DNA of 64,000 nucleotides from Zavarzinella sp. (lineage in GTDB: Bacteria; Planctomycetota; Planctomycetia; Gemmatales; Gemmataceae): NCBI GenBank assembly GCA_041399155.1, contig JAWKTI010000001.1, forward strand, positions 558,001 through 622,000. Reading direction: 5' to 3'. How positions within the stretch are numbered: position 1 is the stretch's first letter; each line of letters opens with the position of its first letter. Under the pieces are notes generated by a model. The model was not told where the DNA came from. It did not search any database and saw nothing but the letters and a program-made list of their open reading frames with translations. Below, piece by piece: positions 35,695 through 44,679 of this stretch. Position numbers and translations under genes: made by a program.

Positions 35695-37535
35695 TGGTTG
35701 TTTCCACCTTCCAGTAATTTCTGGTCGAGCTGTGCTTCTGTTTTGCCAGTCAGAGTTTGTTTCACCACGGCGTTCATCATCTGTTCTGCCAGTGGGATGG
35801 TGGCCTGAGCAAGTTCTTTCAGGGCATCCTGTAACGCATCGACACTGGTGCCATCAATTGTCTGTTGGACACCCGCCACGGCGGCAATTACCCGTTCTTT
35901 CTGTTCGGGAGAAAGGGATTTTCCAGCCAGGGCAAGGCCTTTGCTGGTATGATTCAGATCGGCGTGGGCTTTGGAGCGGAATTCGATCAGCCGACGCTCC
36001 TGAAAGTCCACTTCCGCATGATCGACACTTTCCAATACCAGTCGATCCACTTCGTCCTGCGACAACCCGTGGGCAGGCTGCACGGTGACACTTGCAACGG
36101 AACCACTTCTAAGTTCTTTCGCTGCAACGGTTAACTGCCCATTTTCATCCACTTGAAAAGTCACGTCGACCTGGGCAAACTGGGCCGGCAGTGGGGGAAT
36201 CGCCAATTTGAACTTCCCTAGAAACTGACAATCCTTAATCAGCTCCCGCTCACCCTGATAGACATTCAGTTCCACATGGGTCTGACCATCAACCGCGTTG
36301 CTGTACCGCCTGGTTTCGCGGGTGGGTACGGGTGCATTGCGAAAAATCACCTTGTCCATCACGCCGCCGAAGGTTTCAATACCCAGCGACAGCGGAATAA
36401 CATCCATCAGCACCATATCTTTGCGGTTGCCTGCCAGAATATCCCCCTGTATGGCGGCACCCAGTGCCACTACTTCATCGGGATTCAATTCACAGTGGGG
36501 TGGTTTCTGGAAAAGTGCCTCGACCTGCTTCCGGACGTAGGGAATCCGGGTGGAGCCACCCACCAGCACCACTTCGTCAATCTCTGCCACGGTTAATTCC
36601 GCATCCCGCAACGCCCGCCGACAGCAATCCAGCGTGCGTTCAATCAGGGACTGCATCATCCCTTCCAGTTCGGTGCGACTGATCTGCTGTCGCCATTCGA
36701 TGCCAAATTGTGGCAAATTCACTTCGTAAGTGACTTCTTCTGAAGTAGTTAGGGCGATTTTTACTTCTTCGGCAGCGGCACGTAACGTTTGCACCACCAG
36801 TGGCTGGCTGGCCACGTCCGGTGGGAGGGTTTGTCGCACCAGATCGACCAGCAGGCGATCAATATCATCACCCCCCAGGTGGGTATCGCCATTGGTGCTT
36901 AGCACCTGAAAAAGACCTTCTTTGATGGCCAGAATCGAGCAATCGAAGGTGCCACCGCCGAAATCGTAAACCACCACGGTGCCATCTTTCCTGTTCAGAC
37001 CGTACGCCAATGCTGCTGCGGTGGGCTCGTTGATGATCCGCAGCACATCCAGACCTGCAATTCTGCCCGCATCACGGGTGGCCTGGCGTTGCGAATCATC
37101 AAAATACGCGGGAACGGTAATCACTGCTTTGGTGGGATTGCCCGCACGCTGGCGGACTTCACGCAGGATCATTGCGGAGAGTTCTTCGGGTGTGTAACGG
37201 GCCTGGCCGATCTGAACGTGCAGCACCTTGCGACCGGTAAGGGTTTTGTGCTCGGTCAACTGATGCGGAATGTGGGGCAATTCGGCCTGTAAGTCCTCCA
37301 GCGACCGGCCCATCAGGCGTTTGACACTGAAAACGGTGGATTCCGGGTCTTCCAGTGCCATTTTCCGTGCTGCGGAACCCACGGTGACCCGACCGGTGCG
37401 TTGAAAATGCAGCACGCTGGGAACCAATGCCGTGCCTGCAGCATCCCGCACCACCTGGGGCTGACCATCGACTATAAAGGCGGCAAGACTATTCGTGGTA
37501 CCTAAATCGATACCCACAACCTGTTGAGTGCTCAT
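35691..37535 (-). CDS. hscA: HscA, Hsp70-type chaperone for Fe-S assembly
   Basis: A 614-residue Hsp70. The ATPase domain opens VVGIDLGTTNSLAAFIVDGQP and has VYDFGGGTFDCSIL and VVLVGGSTRIPYVRKQVEALF. The substrate-binding domain follows from about residue 385. Its position between hscB and iscX marks it as HscA rather than DnaK. With HscB it releases the cluster from IscU, whose LPPVK recognition motif is also present here. It is separated from hscB by a tRNA gene on the same strand. Confidence 0.95.
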   Translation of the reverse strand: MSTQQVVGIDLGTTNSLAAFIVDGQPQVVRDAAGTALVPSVLHFQRTGRVTVGSAARKMALEDPESTVFSVKRLMGRSLEDLQAELPHIPHQLTEHKTLTGRKVLHVQIGQARYTPEELSAMILREVRQRAGNPTKAVITVPAYFDDSQRQATRDAGRIAGLDVLRIINEPTAAALAYGLNRKDGTVVVYDFGGGTFDCSILAIKEGLFQVLSTNGDTHLGGDDIDRLLVDLVRQTLPPDVASQPLVVQTLRAAAEEVKIALTTSEEVTYEVNLPQFGIEWRQQISRTELEGMMQSLIERTLDCCRRALRDAELTVAEIDEVVLVGGSTRIPYVRKQVEALFQKPPHCELNPDEVVALGAAIQGDILAGNRKDMVLMDVIPLSLGIETFGGVMDKVIFRNAPVPTRETRRYSNAVDGQTHVELNVYQGERELIKDCQFLGKFKLAIPPLPAQFAQVDVTFQVDENGQLTVAAKELRSGSVASVTVQPAHGLSQDEVDRLVLESVDHAEVDFQERRLIEFRSKAHADLNHTSKGLALAGKSLSPEQKERVIAAVAGVQQTIDGTSVDALQDALKELAQATIPLAEQMMNAVVKQTLTGKTEAQLDQKLLEGGNNQ

Positions 37536-37603
37536 GAATGATTAGAGGATTTTAATAAGTAGGTGGCTGGGCAGGAAGGACGGCTTACCACAGATATTGG
37601 AAA

Positions 37604-37675
37604 TGGGCGCTACAGGGATCGAACCTGTGACCATTCGCTTGTAAGGCGAACGCTCTACCGCTGAGCTAAGCGCCC
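37604..37675 (-). tRNA. tRNA-Val (anticodon TAC)
   Basis: A 72-nt cloverleaf. The acceptor stem GGGCGCT pairs with AGCGCCC, discriminator A. The D arm is GCTC-AGCGGTA-GAGC, the anticodon arm TTCGC-CTTACAA-GCGAA with anticodon TAC, and the T arm ACAGG-TTCGATC-CCTGT. CCA is not encoded. It lies within the isc operon between hscB and hscA, same strand, so it is probably cut out of the operon transcript. Confidence 0.95.
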
Positions 37676-37711
37676 GCATCTTCGTGCGGAAGATTTTCAT
37701 TCAGTATATTC

Positions 37712-38215
37712 CTATCGGAGGCGAATGTCCCGTAGTAGGTTCACAATATAGTGCACTGCGTTGAGTTTTTTTCGGCACAATTGTAAATGGGCCAGATCTT
37801 GTGATCCTGTGTCCAGCAGTGGGGCCAGTTCTTCAAACAGTCGATCCCGCTGAGCCTGCAGTTTCAGCTCCATTGCCTGTAATTGGGGTGAATTGGCATC
37901 CAATTCTTCCATTTCCATGCGAAGCATCAGCACTTCTTCCAGAAATTCCGGTGGAATATCTCTAAGTTCTGTGGCAGACGGCCCACCGAACTGGCTGAGC
38001 AGGTAGTCCGCACGCTTGTAGGGATCGCGCAGAACGGTGTATGCTTCATTGACTGCAGCTGTCATATCCCGACTGACCAGGTGGGCCGATTGACTGGTTC
38101 CCTGATGCTGATCCGGGTGCACTTGACGCGACCGTTCACGATACGCCGTGTCAATTTCAGCACGACTGAACGAAAAACGCCTCGGCAGGCCGAGGCGAGC
38201 AAAATAATCTTCCAC
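37712..38215 (-). CDS. hscB: HscB, J-type co-chaperone
   Basis: A 167-residue co-chaperone. The N-terminal J domain has MEDYFARLGLPRRFSFSRAE and the HPD triad in RSRQVHPDQHQG. The C-terminal three-helix part (RADYLLSQFGGPSATELRDIPPEFLEEVLMLRMEMEELD) is the IscU-binding domain specific to HscB. Its length is normal. It delivers IscU to HscA. It lies 15 bases downstream of iscA, with the tRNA-Val gene following 36 bases after its end. Confidence 0.93.
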   Translation of the reverse strand: MEDYFARLGLPRRFSFSRAEIDTAYRERSRQVHPDQHQGTSQSAHLVSRDMTAAVNEAYTVLRDPYKRADYLLSQFGGPSATELRDIPPEFLEEVLMLRMEMEELDANSPQLQAMELKLQAQRDRLFEELAPLLDTGSQDLAHLQLCRKKLNAVHYIVNLLRDIRLR

Positions 38216-38230
38216 GAAACGTGTTATCCA

Positions 38231-38638
38231 TTACATGGAGTAAGAGCTACCACAACCGCAGGTCCCTTTGACGCTGGGGTTGGTGATTTTGAAGCCACGG
38301 GTGTTCAGATCGTCGTGGAAATCAATGGTGGCACCATCGAGATACAGCAAACTTTTCTTGTCAACCACCAGGGTGACACCATGCTGTTCCGATTTGACAT
38401 CGGTTTTTTCATTGAACACAGTGTCCAGATCGAGCTTGTTCTGGAAACCGCTGCAGCCACCACCACGCACGCTGATTCGCAGGTACAGTGCGTCCGTTGA
38501 ACCAGCAGCCTGCTGTTCTGCCACCACTCGGAGGACTTCAGAAGCAGCTTTTTGGGTAACAGTGATTGGGAAAGTCGTTTCGCAGGTGGTGCTGTTGGCT
38601 GTTCCCAGGGTTTCTAATGTTGCAGACATATTGGTCAT
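38231..38638 (-). CDS. iscA: IscA/ErpA A-type Fe-S carrier
   Basis: A 135-residue A-type carrier. The three Cys ligands are in RGGGCSGFQNKL and the C-terminal GTCGCGSSYSM. About 25 extra N-terminal residues (MTNMSATLETLGTANSTTCETT) precede the conserved domain; a second ATG four codons in is possible. A-type proteins carry clusters or iron from IscU to target enzymes. IscA and ErpA cannot be told apart by sequence alone; the position after iscU favours IscA. Confidence 0.92.
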   Translation of the reverse strand: MTNMSATLETLGTANSTTCETTFPITVTQKAASEVLRVVAEQQAAGSTDALYLRISVRGGGCSGFQNKLDLDTVFNEKTDVKSEQHGVTLVVDKKSLLYLDGATIDFHDDLNTRGFKITNPSVKGTCGCGSSYSM

Positions 38639-38677
38639 CCTTCTGTTAAGTAGTTATCAATTCGTAAGTTACGGCGA

Positions 38678-39094
38678 TTAGTGTGCTGCGGCCAATTCTG
38701 GCTGGGCAGCAGTTTCCTGCTTTTGTTTGTAGTTGTTGATCGCTGCTTTGATGGCGTCTTCGGCCAGCACGGAACAATGCACTTTCACTGGTGGGAGAGA
38801 AAGCTCTTCCACAATTTCGGTGTTTTTCAGTTCCATCGCCTGATCGATCGTGCGGCCCTTCAACCATTCGGTTGCCAGACTGCTGGAAGCAATCGCACTG
38901 CCACAACCAAAGGTCTTGAAGCGGGCATCTTCAATCATGCCGGTTTCCGGGTTCACCAGAATCTGCAGTTTCAGCACGTCGCCGCACTCAGGTGCCCCCA
39001 CCAGACCAGTGCCCACCTGGGGGCTGTTCTGATCGAAACTTCCCACATTACGAGGGTTGTTGTAGTGCTCTAAAATCTTTTCGCTGTATGGCAT
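38678..39094 (-). CDS. iscU: IscU scaffold protein
   Basis: A 138-residue scaffold. The three conserved Cys are in GAPECGDVLKLQ, FKTFGCGSAIASSS and the LPPVKVHCSVLAEDAIKAAI segment; LPPVK is the HscA-binding motif. The start reads MPYSEKILEHYNNPRNVGSFD as in other IscU proteins. Clusters are assembled on it from IscS sulfur. It lies 70 bases after iscS and 40 before iscA. Confidence 0.96.
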   Translation of the reverse strand: MPYSEKILEHYNNPRNVGSFDQNSPQVGTGLVGAPECGDVLKLQILVNPETGMIEDARFKTFGCGSAIASSSLATEWLKGRTIDQAMELKNTEIVEELSLPPVKVHCSVLAEDAIKAAINNYKQKQETAAQPELAAAH

Positions 39095-39164
39095 TCGTCG
39101 TAAACTCCTTATATTTTATAGGTTAGTGGCAATGTTGCCATTCAATGTCGCTGTGCCAACCCAA

Positions 39165-40391
39165 TCAATGTCCTGTCCAGGCGATCGTCTTCAGATCGAT
39201 TCCCGCCTGTGCCATCTCATACAGAGGCGACATTTCCCGTAAACGATTCACTTCCCGCACCACCAGATCGACAACAAAGTCAACTTCCGCCACCGTGGTG
39301 AACCGGCCCAGGCCAAATCGGATACTGCTGTGGGCTAACTCGTCACCCACACCCAGTGCACGCAGGACGTAGCTGGGTTCCAGGCTGGCACTGGTACAGG
39401 CCGAGCCGGAAGAAACAGCAACATCTTTGATCCCCATCATCAGGCCTTCGCCTTCCACATATGCAAAGCTGATGTTGGCATTACCCGGCAACCGTTCTGT
39501 GGGGTGGCCATTGAGGTACGATTCCGGCAACTGATCCATGATGCCAGCCCGCAAGCGCTCACGCAATTCCAACAACCGCTTGGATTCCGTGGGCATTTCC
39601 ATTTCAGCAAGTTTGCAGGCGACACCCAGCCCAACAATCTGTGCGACGGGCAGGGTGCCAGAACGCATGCCACGCTCATGCCCACCACCATCGATCATCG
39701 GTTCCAGACGAACGCGGGGGTCTTTTTTACGCACATACAGGGCACCAATTCCTTTCGGGCCATAAATTTTGTGCCCAGTCAGGCTTAACAGGTCAATACC
39801 CATCGCCTGAACATCAATCGGAATCTTGCCAATTGCCTGCACTGCATCAGTGTGAAACAAAACACCTTTGGCTTTACAGACTTTGCCAATTTCCGCAATT
39901 GGCTGGACGGTGCCGATTTCGTTGTTGGCAGCCATCACCGTTACCAGAATGGTTTTGTCGGTGATCGCCTGCTCCACTTGTTCTGCAGTAATTCTGCCGT
40001 AAGCATCGACAGGCAGATAAGTTACGTCAAAACCTTCTTTTTCCAGCCGTTTGCAGGGGTCCAGTACGGCTTTGTGCTCGGTTACCACTGTGATAATGTG
40101 GTTGCCCCGCTTCTTATACATCTGGGCAACGCCTTTGATGGCCAGATTGTTGCTTTCGGTGGCCCCACTGGTAAAGATGATTTCTTTGCCGGTGGCACCA
40201 ATAATGGAGGCAATCTGGTCGCGGGCTTCATCAACAGCCGATTCTGCCTGCCAGCCAAATGGGTGACTGCGACTGGCAGCGTTCCCATAATGTTCCGTGA
40301 AATACGGCAGCATTGCTTCCACCACTCGCGGATCGGTACGTGTGGTGGAGTTATTGTCCATATAAATCGGCAATCGCAATTCGCTACTCAT
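39165..40391 (-). CDS. iscS: Cysteine desulfurase IscS
   Basis: A 408-residue PLP enzyme that turns cysteine into alanine and enzyme-bound persulfide. Motifs are IYMDNNSTTRTDPRVVEAMLPY at the N-terminus, the PLP lysine in SLTGHKIYGPKGIGALYVRK, and the mobile active-site Cys in SSGSACTSASLEPSYVLRALG. It feeds sulfur to IscU and probably also to tRNA thiolation. It lies 19 bases after iscR, as the second gene of the operon. Confidence 0.96.
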   Translation of the reverse strand: MSSELRLPIYMDNNSTTRTDPRVVEAMLPYFTEHYGNAASRSHPFGWQAESAVDEARDQIASIIGATGKEIIFTSGATESNNLAIKGVAQMYKKRGNHIITVVTEHKAVLDPCKRLEKEGFDVTYLPVDAYGRITAEQVEQAITDKTILVTVMAANNEIGTVQPIAEIGKVCKAKGVLFHTDAVQAIGKIPIDVQAMGIDLLSLTGHKIYGPKGIGALYVRKKDPRVRLEPMIDGGGHERGMRSGTLPVAQIVGLGVACKLAEMEMPTESKRLLELRERLRAGIMDQLPESYLNGHPTERLPGNANISFAYVEGEGLMMGIKDVAVSSGSACTSASLEPSYVLRALGVGDELAHSSIRFGLGRFTTVAEVDFVVDLVVREVNRLREMSPLYEMAQAGIDLKTIAWTGH

Positions 40392-40410
40392 TGGTGTCTG
40401 GTATCCCTTA

Positions 40411-40890
40411 TCAGATCGTCGCCGTTGCAGGAAGTAACTGCAATCGCGATGGAAAATTCACATTTGTATCAACAATGTCCGCAAATAGTTCAGCCAGGGT
40501 CAGTCCCTGAAAAACTTTCATCATGCGGCGGTGTATCTGCATCATCGGGGTGCGGATCGGGCACTGGTGCTCCAGTGTACACGCGGGCCGCTCTTCCCCT
40601 TCGGTGTGAGTACACTCTGCAATCCGAAACCCCTCTTCCAACTGCTCTAACAGGTCAGTAAAGTGGATCTGGTCGGCAGGACGCTGGAGAACATAGCCCC
40701 CTTTCACCCCACGCTGGCTAACAACAAAGCCTTTCTGGCAAAGTTCTTTCAGAATGTTGGCAATAAATGCCTTGCTTAAACTGAACCGCTCAGCGATTTC
40801 GCGAGCACTCTGCCCCTGGTGCTGCCTTTCATGCAGGTGGGACAAAATCAGCAGGGCATAATCAACTTTCCGGCTCAGTAGTGTGATCAT
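40411..40890 (-). CDS. iscR: Rrf2-family regulator, probably IscR
   Basis: A 159-residue winged-helix regulator heading the isc operon. The DNA-binding part reads MITLLSRKVDYALLILSHLHER and SLSKAFIANILKELCQKGFVVSQRGVKGGYVL. Three Cys that can hold a [2Fe-2S] cluster are in AECTHTEGEERPACTLEHQCP. The ATG at 40890 starts the conserved domain; the frame continues to 40920 without family likeness. IscR represses its own operon when cluster-loaded. A matching dyad lies 53-77 bases upstream. Confidence 0.9.
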   Translation of the reverse strand: MITLLSRKVDYALLILSHLHERQHQGQSAREIAERFSLSKAFIANILKELCQKGFVVSQRGVKGGYVLQRPADQIHFTDLLEQLEEGFRIAECTHTEGEERPACTLEHQCPIRTPMMQIHRRMMKVFQGLTLAELFADIVDTNVNFPSRLQLLPATATI

Positions 40891-40908
40891 GGCCAACGTC
40901 CCACGTGA

Positions 40909-40967
40909 AAAGAGTACCAATCTACTACTATATTAGCGACCTAAAGAGTACAAGAAAAGTGCTCTTT
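40909..40967 (-). promoter_or_regulatory. Candidate IscR operator and promoter
   Basis: AAAGAGTAC (40943-40951) and GTGCTCTTT (40959-40967) form a dyad matching in 8 of 9 positions with a 7-base spacer. A third half-site, AAAGAGTAC, lies at 40909-40917. On the minus strand TAATAT (complement of 40930-40935) could be the -10 box, which puts the dyad over the -35 region. That arrangement suits autorepression by IscR. The sequence does not match the proteobacterial type 1 consensus closely. Confidence 0.55.
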
Positions 40968-41434
40968 CAATTTTTCTGGCAATTTTTGGTAAATGGCAAG
41001 GGAAATGAGATAAGTTTCATAATTGATGAGGCTGAGTTCTTCTGATTACCACACTGATCAATCCGCACAGAAATGGTTTTCACCCAGCACTACGACTGCT
41101 GGAATTGTCTGTCCGGGTCGCCATTTTCAACTTTTTTCCGCCATTTTGCCATTTTCATCAAAATAATCTCGCAATGGCGACTCTCAAAAGGATATATATT
41201 TGTATATTGCATTTGTGGTGGGCATATGTCTATTCACCCTAGCTGCGCTCAGAATGACATTTGGAGTGCAACTGATTTCTGCATTCAAGGGGTAGTAATG
41301 AAAACGTAGCTGCAGACTGTGTACTTGAACAAGTCCAGACAGGAGATCTGTTCTACACGGCAAAAACCAGTTTTTCGATGGCGAAGTGGGGCAAGTTGCC
41401 ATAAAATGTGATTTTACGGGCCATCAACACACCT
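40968..41434. other. Intergenic region between iscR and the HemX-like gene
   Basis: About 470 bases with short frames in both directions but no recognisable protein, tRNA or strong hairpin. It should hold the promoter of the HemX-like/hemA pair. Confidence 0.4.
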
Positions 41435-42229
41435 ATGGGGATCACACACACCTGTTTTGGTCTCAGTTACCTGGTTTCTCTGTTGGCGGAGATCATCTTT
41501 TTGATGATGCCCCGTCGGTGGCTGAAAGTGACCAGCGTTCTGTTTGGCGTTGCAGGCCTGATTGCCCACACAATTTACCTGATTGTCTACCACCCCACTG
41601 CTGCCAATGCTCACGGTTCGTTATTGCTCTTAGGGTGGGTCTTTGGGGTGTTTTATCTGTCCGCAATGGTGCACAGTCGCACCCGCGTGTGGGCAGTGTT
41701 TGTTTTGCCTTTAGTCATTATCCTGGTGGGACTTTCGTACGGTTTCCGTGCCGATCAATCCACCACCTGGTTCAGCGGTAACCACTTCTGGGGCACCGTC
41801 CACGGCCTCCTGCTACTGCTGGGTTACGTGGGGATTACCATGGGGTTTCTCGCCAGCATCATGTACCTGATTCAGTCGCGAAGACTGCGGCAGAAAAAAG
41901 CACTACTTGGTGGCTTTAAGCTGCTTAATCTGGAACGACTGGAAGATATGAATCGCCGCGGGATCTATCTGGCGATGCCTTTCCTGACGGTTGGCCTGTT
42001 GTTGGGTATTCTTCGTTTACCCTGGACAGAATTTGCCAACCAGCAATGGACAACGCCAAAAATCGTCGCCACAGCGGGCTTATGGCTGACGATGGTCCTG
42101 CTGATTTATCTACGTTATTCCACATCAGTTGCTTCCAGAAGGCTTGCCTGGTTCACCATTGCTTGCTTCGTGCTGATGTTGTGCTCGCTGCTTGCCTCCC
42201 ACCCCTTTGCACCGGGGGTGAAACCATGA
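41435..42229 (+). CDS. HemX/CcsA-type membrane protein
   Basis: A 264-residue integral membrane protein with about eight helices. The late segment GNHFWGTVHGLLLLLGYVGITMGFLASIMYLIQSRRLRQKK is like CcsA/HemX-type cytochrome c assembly proteins, with His residues (H in GNHFW, VHGLL) that could handle heme. The characteristic WAxxxWG tryptophan motif of CcsC/CcsA was not seen, so HemX, a presumed regulator of glutamyl-tRNA reductase, fits better. The start is ATG at 41435; a GTG at 41408 is possible. The stop overlaps hemA as ATGA, a classical hemX-hemA coupling. Confidence 0.75.
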   Translation: MGITHTCFGLSYLVSLLAEIIFLMMPRRWLKVTSVLFGVAGLIAHTIYLIVYHPTAANAHGSLLLLGWVFGVFYLSAMVHSRTRVWAVFVLPLVIILVGLSYGFRADQSTTWFSGNHFWGTVHGLLLLLGYVGITMGFLASIMYLIQSRRLRQKKALLGGFKLLNLERLEDMNRRGIYLAMPFLTVGLLLGILRLPWTEFANQQWTTPKIVATAGLWLTMVLLIYLRYSTSVASRRLAWFTIACFVLMLCSLLASHPFAPGVKP

Positions 42230-43494
42230 ATGTGGCCGGATTTGGACTTTCGGTGCACTCTGCCAGCGTTGAACTTCGTGAAAAGCTTGCATTCAATGAT
42301 GCATTGCGCGACCGTTGCACCAATGAACTCAGTGCCCGCTTTGGGGCAGAAACGGTGCTGCTGAGCACCTGCAACCGCGTGGAATTGTACATGGCACGTG
42401 GGGATGGGGAGCAATTACCGGAAATTGGCCTGATTGCTGAATATTTTGGGGAAATCCATCACATTGAACCGGAATTGATTTCCAGCCACCTGGTGGAACG
42501 ACAGAACCAAGGCCTGATTGCCCACCTGTTTCGAGTGGCAGCAAGCCTGGACAGTCTGATTGTGGGTGAAGGCCAGATCGCAGGCCAGGTAAAAGATGCT
42601 TTTGAAAGTGCGATGCGTGCCGGCCACACAGGGCCGTTTCTGAATGCACTCTTTCAGGCGGCCCAGCGTGTTGCCAAGCGGGTACGCACCGAAACACCGA
42701 TTGCGGAAGGCCATGTTTCCGTTTCCAGCGTGGCCGTGGATTTTGTCTGCCAGGTGTTTGACCATTTCAGCGACAAGAATGTGCTGGTGATTGGTGCGGG
42801 CAAAATGGGGCGATTGACCCTGAAACATTTGCAGGAACTGGCACCAAAACGCATTTTAATTACCAACCGCAGTCCAGAGAAAGCCCAGTTGCTGGCGGAT
42901 GCGTGCAATGGGACCGCTGTTCCGTGGGAAAACCTCGATGAGGCACTGACGCAGGCGGATATTATACTCAGCACCACCGGTTCACCAGAAGTGATTGTCA
43001 CGAAACAACGTTACGCTGCGGTGCGGGCACAACGAGGCAGAAAAACCACGGTAATTCTGGATATTGCTGTCCCACGCGACTTCGATCCCGCGATTCACGA
43101 TGCGGAATCGACCTTTTTGTTCAATATCGACGACTTAAAGGCAGTGCGGGAACAGGCAATTGCCCGCCGACGAGGTTACATCGACCAGGCCGAGGCAATT
43201 GTTGCCCAGGAAGTGAAGCAGTTTGAAGAAGACTGGTCGCGACGGAAAAGTGGGCCAGTGATTGCGGAACTGACCAAAGAATTTGAAACAAAACGCCAGC
43301 AGATTCTGGCGGACCTGATGCCCAAATTGAACGGCAAATTATCAGATAAAGAGCGGAAAGATATTGAAGCAGCGTTTCGGCTTTTTCAGAACCGTCTGCT
43401 TCACGGACCGATCAGCGTGTTAAGCCAGTCTGCACGGGAAGGCAACCAGAATTCCCTTCTGGATGCGATCCGGAAACTCTTTGGGCTTAATTGA
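42226..43494 (+). CDS. hemA: Glutamyl-tRNA reductase
   Basis: A 422-residue enzyme making glutamate-1-semialdehyde from Glu-tRNA, the first step of tetrapyrrole synthesis. The catalytic Cys is in VLLSTCNRVELYMARG; the NADPH domain has NVLVIGAGKMGRLTLKHLQ; a dimerisation helix ends the protein (FRLFQNRLLHGPISVL). GGGGGTG precedes the ATG by six bases, and ATGA overlaps the upstream membrane-protein gene. Heme from this pathway supplies the cbb3 oxidase and the diheme protein in this window. Its 3' end overlaps the convergent GrpE-like gene by 8 bases. Confidence 0.96.
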   Translation: MNVAGFGLSVHSASVELREKLAFNDALRDRCTNELSARFGAETVLLSTCNRVELYMARGDGEQLPEIGLIAEYFGEIHHIEPELISSHLVERQNQGLIAHLFRVAASLDSLIVGEGQIAGQVKDAFESAMRAGHTGPFLNALFQAAQRVAKRVRTETPIAEGHVSVSSVAVDFVCQVFDHFSDKNVLVIGAGKMGRLTLKHLQELAPKRILITNRSPEKAQLLADACNGTAVPWENLDEALTQADIILSTTGSPEVIVTKQRYAAVRAQRGRKTTVILDIAVPRDFDPAIHDAESTFLFNIDDLKAVREQAIARRRGYIDQAEAIVAQEVKQFEEDWSRRKSGPVIAELTKEFETKRQQILADLMPKLNGKLSDKERKDIEAAFRLFQNRLLHGPISVLSQSAREGNQNSLLDAIRKLFGLN

Positions 43495-44383
43495 CCGCAC
43501 GCACCACCTTGACCTGAGCATAGCGAAACAATCCCCCCTGCCAGCGATAACCCCGTCGCACGGTTTCGCAAACCGTATTGGGCTGTTCATCGGGATCGGA
43601 TACCGTTTCCACCACTTCCATGTATTGGGGATCGAATATTTCCCCATCAGTGGGTAGGATTTCCATCCCCACATCGGCCAGAATCCGATCAATCCGGTTC
43701 AAACTCATTTGATATCCGGTAATCAACCCATCCAGCCCACCGATTGTCTGCTGATTCTGGGTCAACAGTTCTTCACGCACCTGGGCAAATTGGGAAGCAA
43801 GCTCTTCCCGCCACTCCTGAATTGCGGCAGTGGGGTCTCCGGATTCCGTGAAAGTTTCCTCATCTGCTGTTGGTGCGGGGCTTTTTGACGCCCAGAAAGC
43901 CCACCAGGGGGCTTTTGTGGAGGTTCGACGCCGTCCCACGCTGGATCCCACGGGTAGTTCGGGAATTTCGGGAATGTCGATCTCCAGAAGTGCCTGCATC
44001 TGCTCAAAAGCCTCGTCAAACTGGTGCCGTTGCCGCACCACCTGAGTGAGCGATAGTTCCAGATAGTCGTAAATGTCGACCAGGCACTTCAATAACGGTT
44101 TTGCCACCTCCGCAGGTGGGGGATAAGACCGCTCCGGCCGCTGGCCAATCCACGCACAGGCCTGCTGATATTGCTCCTGGATCTGCTGGCTCAATTCGTT
44201 GCTGGATCGTGTGGCCTTGGTTAACAGATTCACTTCCTGCCGTAAGGCAGTGAACTGTTCGACAATGGTTAGAAGATCGATTGGTGGTAAGTCCGCAGGC
44301 AGATCGATCGCACCAGCATCTGGCATTTCCGTTAGCCAGGTGCGAAAACTTGCCAGTGCAGATTCAATTTCTTGCTCGCTCAA
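43487..44383 (-). CDS. GrpE-like protein
   Basis: A 298-residue protein whose C-terminal part matches GrpE: RILADVGMEILPTDGEIFDPQYMEVVETV and CETVRRGYRWQGGLFRYAQVKVVRA. Residues of about 60-115 form a coiled coil. It is longer than ordinary GrpE (about 190), with a basic Trp-rich loop (STKAPWWAFWASK) in the middle. The start is taken as TTG at 44383, which overlaps the upstream J-like stop as TTGA; the frame is open further upstream but that part overlaps the neighbour. GrpE drives nucleotide exchange on Hsp70. No dnaK lies beside it; the nearest Hsp70 is hscA, 6 kb away. Confidence 0.8.
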   Translation of the reverse strand: MSEQEIESALASFRTWLTEMPDAGAIDLPADLPPIDLLTIVEQFTALRQEVNLLTKATRSSNELSQQIQEQYQQACAWIGQRPERSYPPPAEVAKPLLKCLVDIYDYLELSLTQVVRQRHQFDEAFEQMQALLEIDIPEIPELPVGSSVGRRRTSTKAPWWAFWASKSPAPTADEETFTESGDPTAAIQEWREELASQFAQVREELLTQNQQTIGGLDGLITGYQMSLNRIDRILADVGMEILPTDGEIFDPQYMEVVETVSDPDEQPNTVCETVRRGYRWQGGLFRYAQVKVVRAVN

Positions 44384-44679
44384 GATTCGGTTCTGCCCAT
44401 GAGCGACTGAATCTGATTGATTGAAAGCCGGTTGCGGATCGTCGGACAAGATACTGTCTCCAAAAAGTCTTCCAGGGTCAATTTTTCGTCGTTTTCGAAC
44501 AAAATCCAATCAAGGCACTGGTCCAGGTCACGCACACGATTGTATGCTTCGCTGATTTCAGAGAAACGCTCAGGATCGCGTTCTGGTGAATGTGCCCGCA
44601 CCAGTTCCAGATAGCGTTTACGGATCAGCGCAGTATCAGTGGTGACTTCCATGCCAAGCACCGCGAATGGGTTTTTCAC
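44380..44679 (-). CDS. Small J-like domain protein
   Basis: A 99-residue protein. MKNPFAVLGMEVTTDTALIRKRYLELVRAHSPERDPERFSEISEAYNRVRD follows the J-domain helix pattern, but the HPD triad that stimulates Hsp70 is replaced by HSP-E. Related small bacterial proteins carry HPPE in this place. It probably contacts a chaperone or acts as a structural adaptor rather than a full DnaJ. It is coupled by overlap at both ends: ATGA with the helical-repeat gene upstream and TTGA with the GrpE-like gene downstream. Confidence 0.8.
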   Translation of the reverse strand: MKNPFAVLGMEVTTDTALIRKRYLELVRAHSPERDPERFSEISEAYNRVRDLDQCLDWILFENDEKLTLEDFLETVSCPTIRNRLSINQIQSLMGRTES

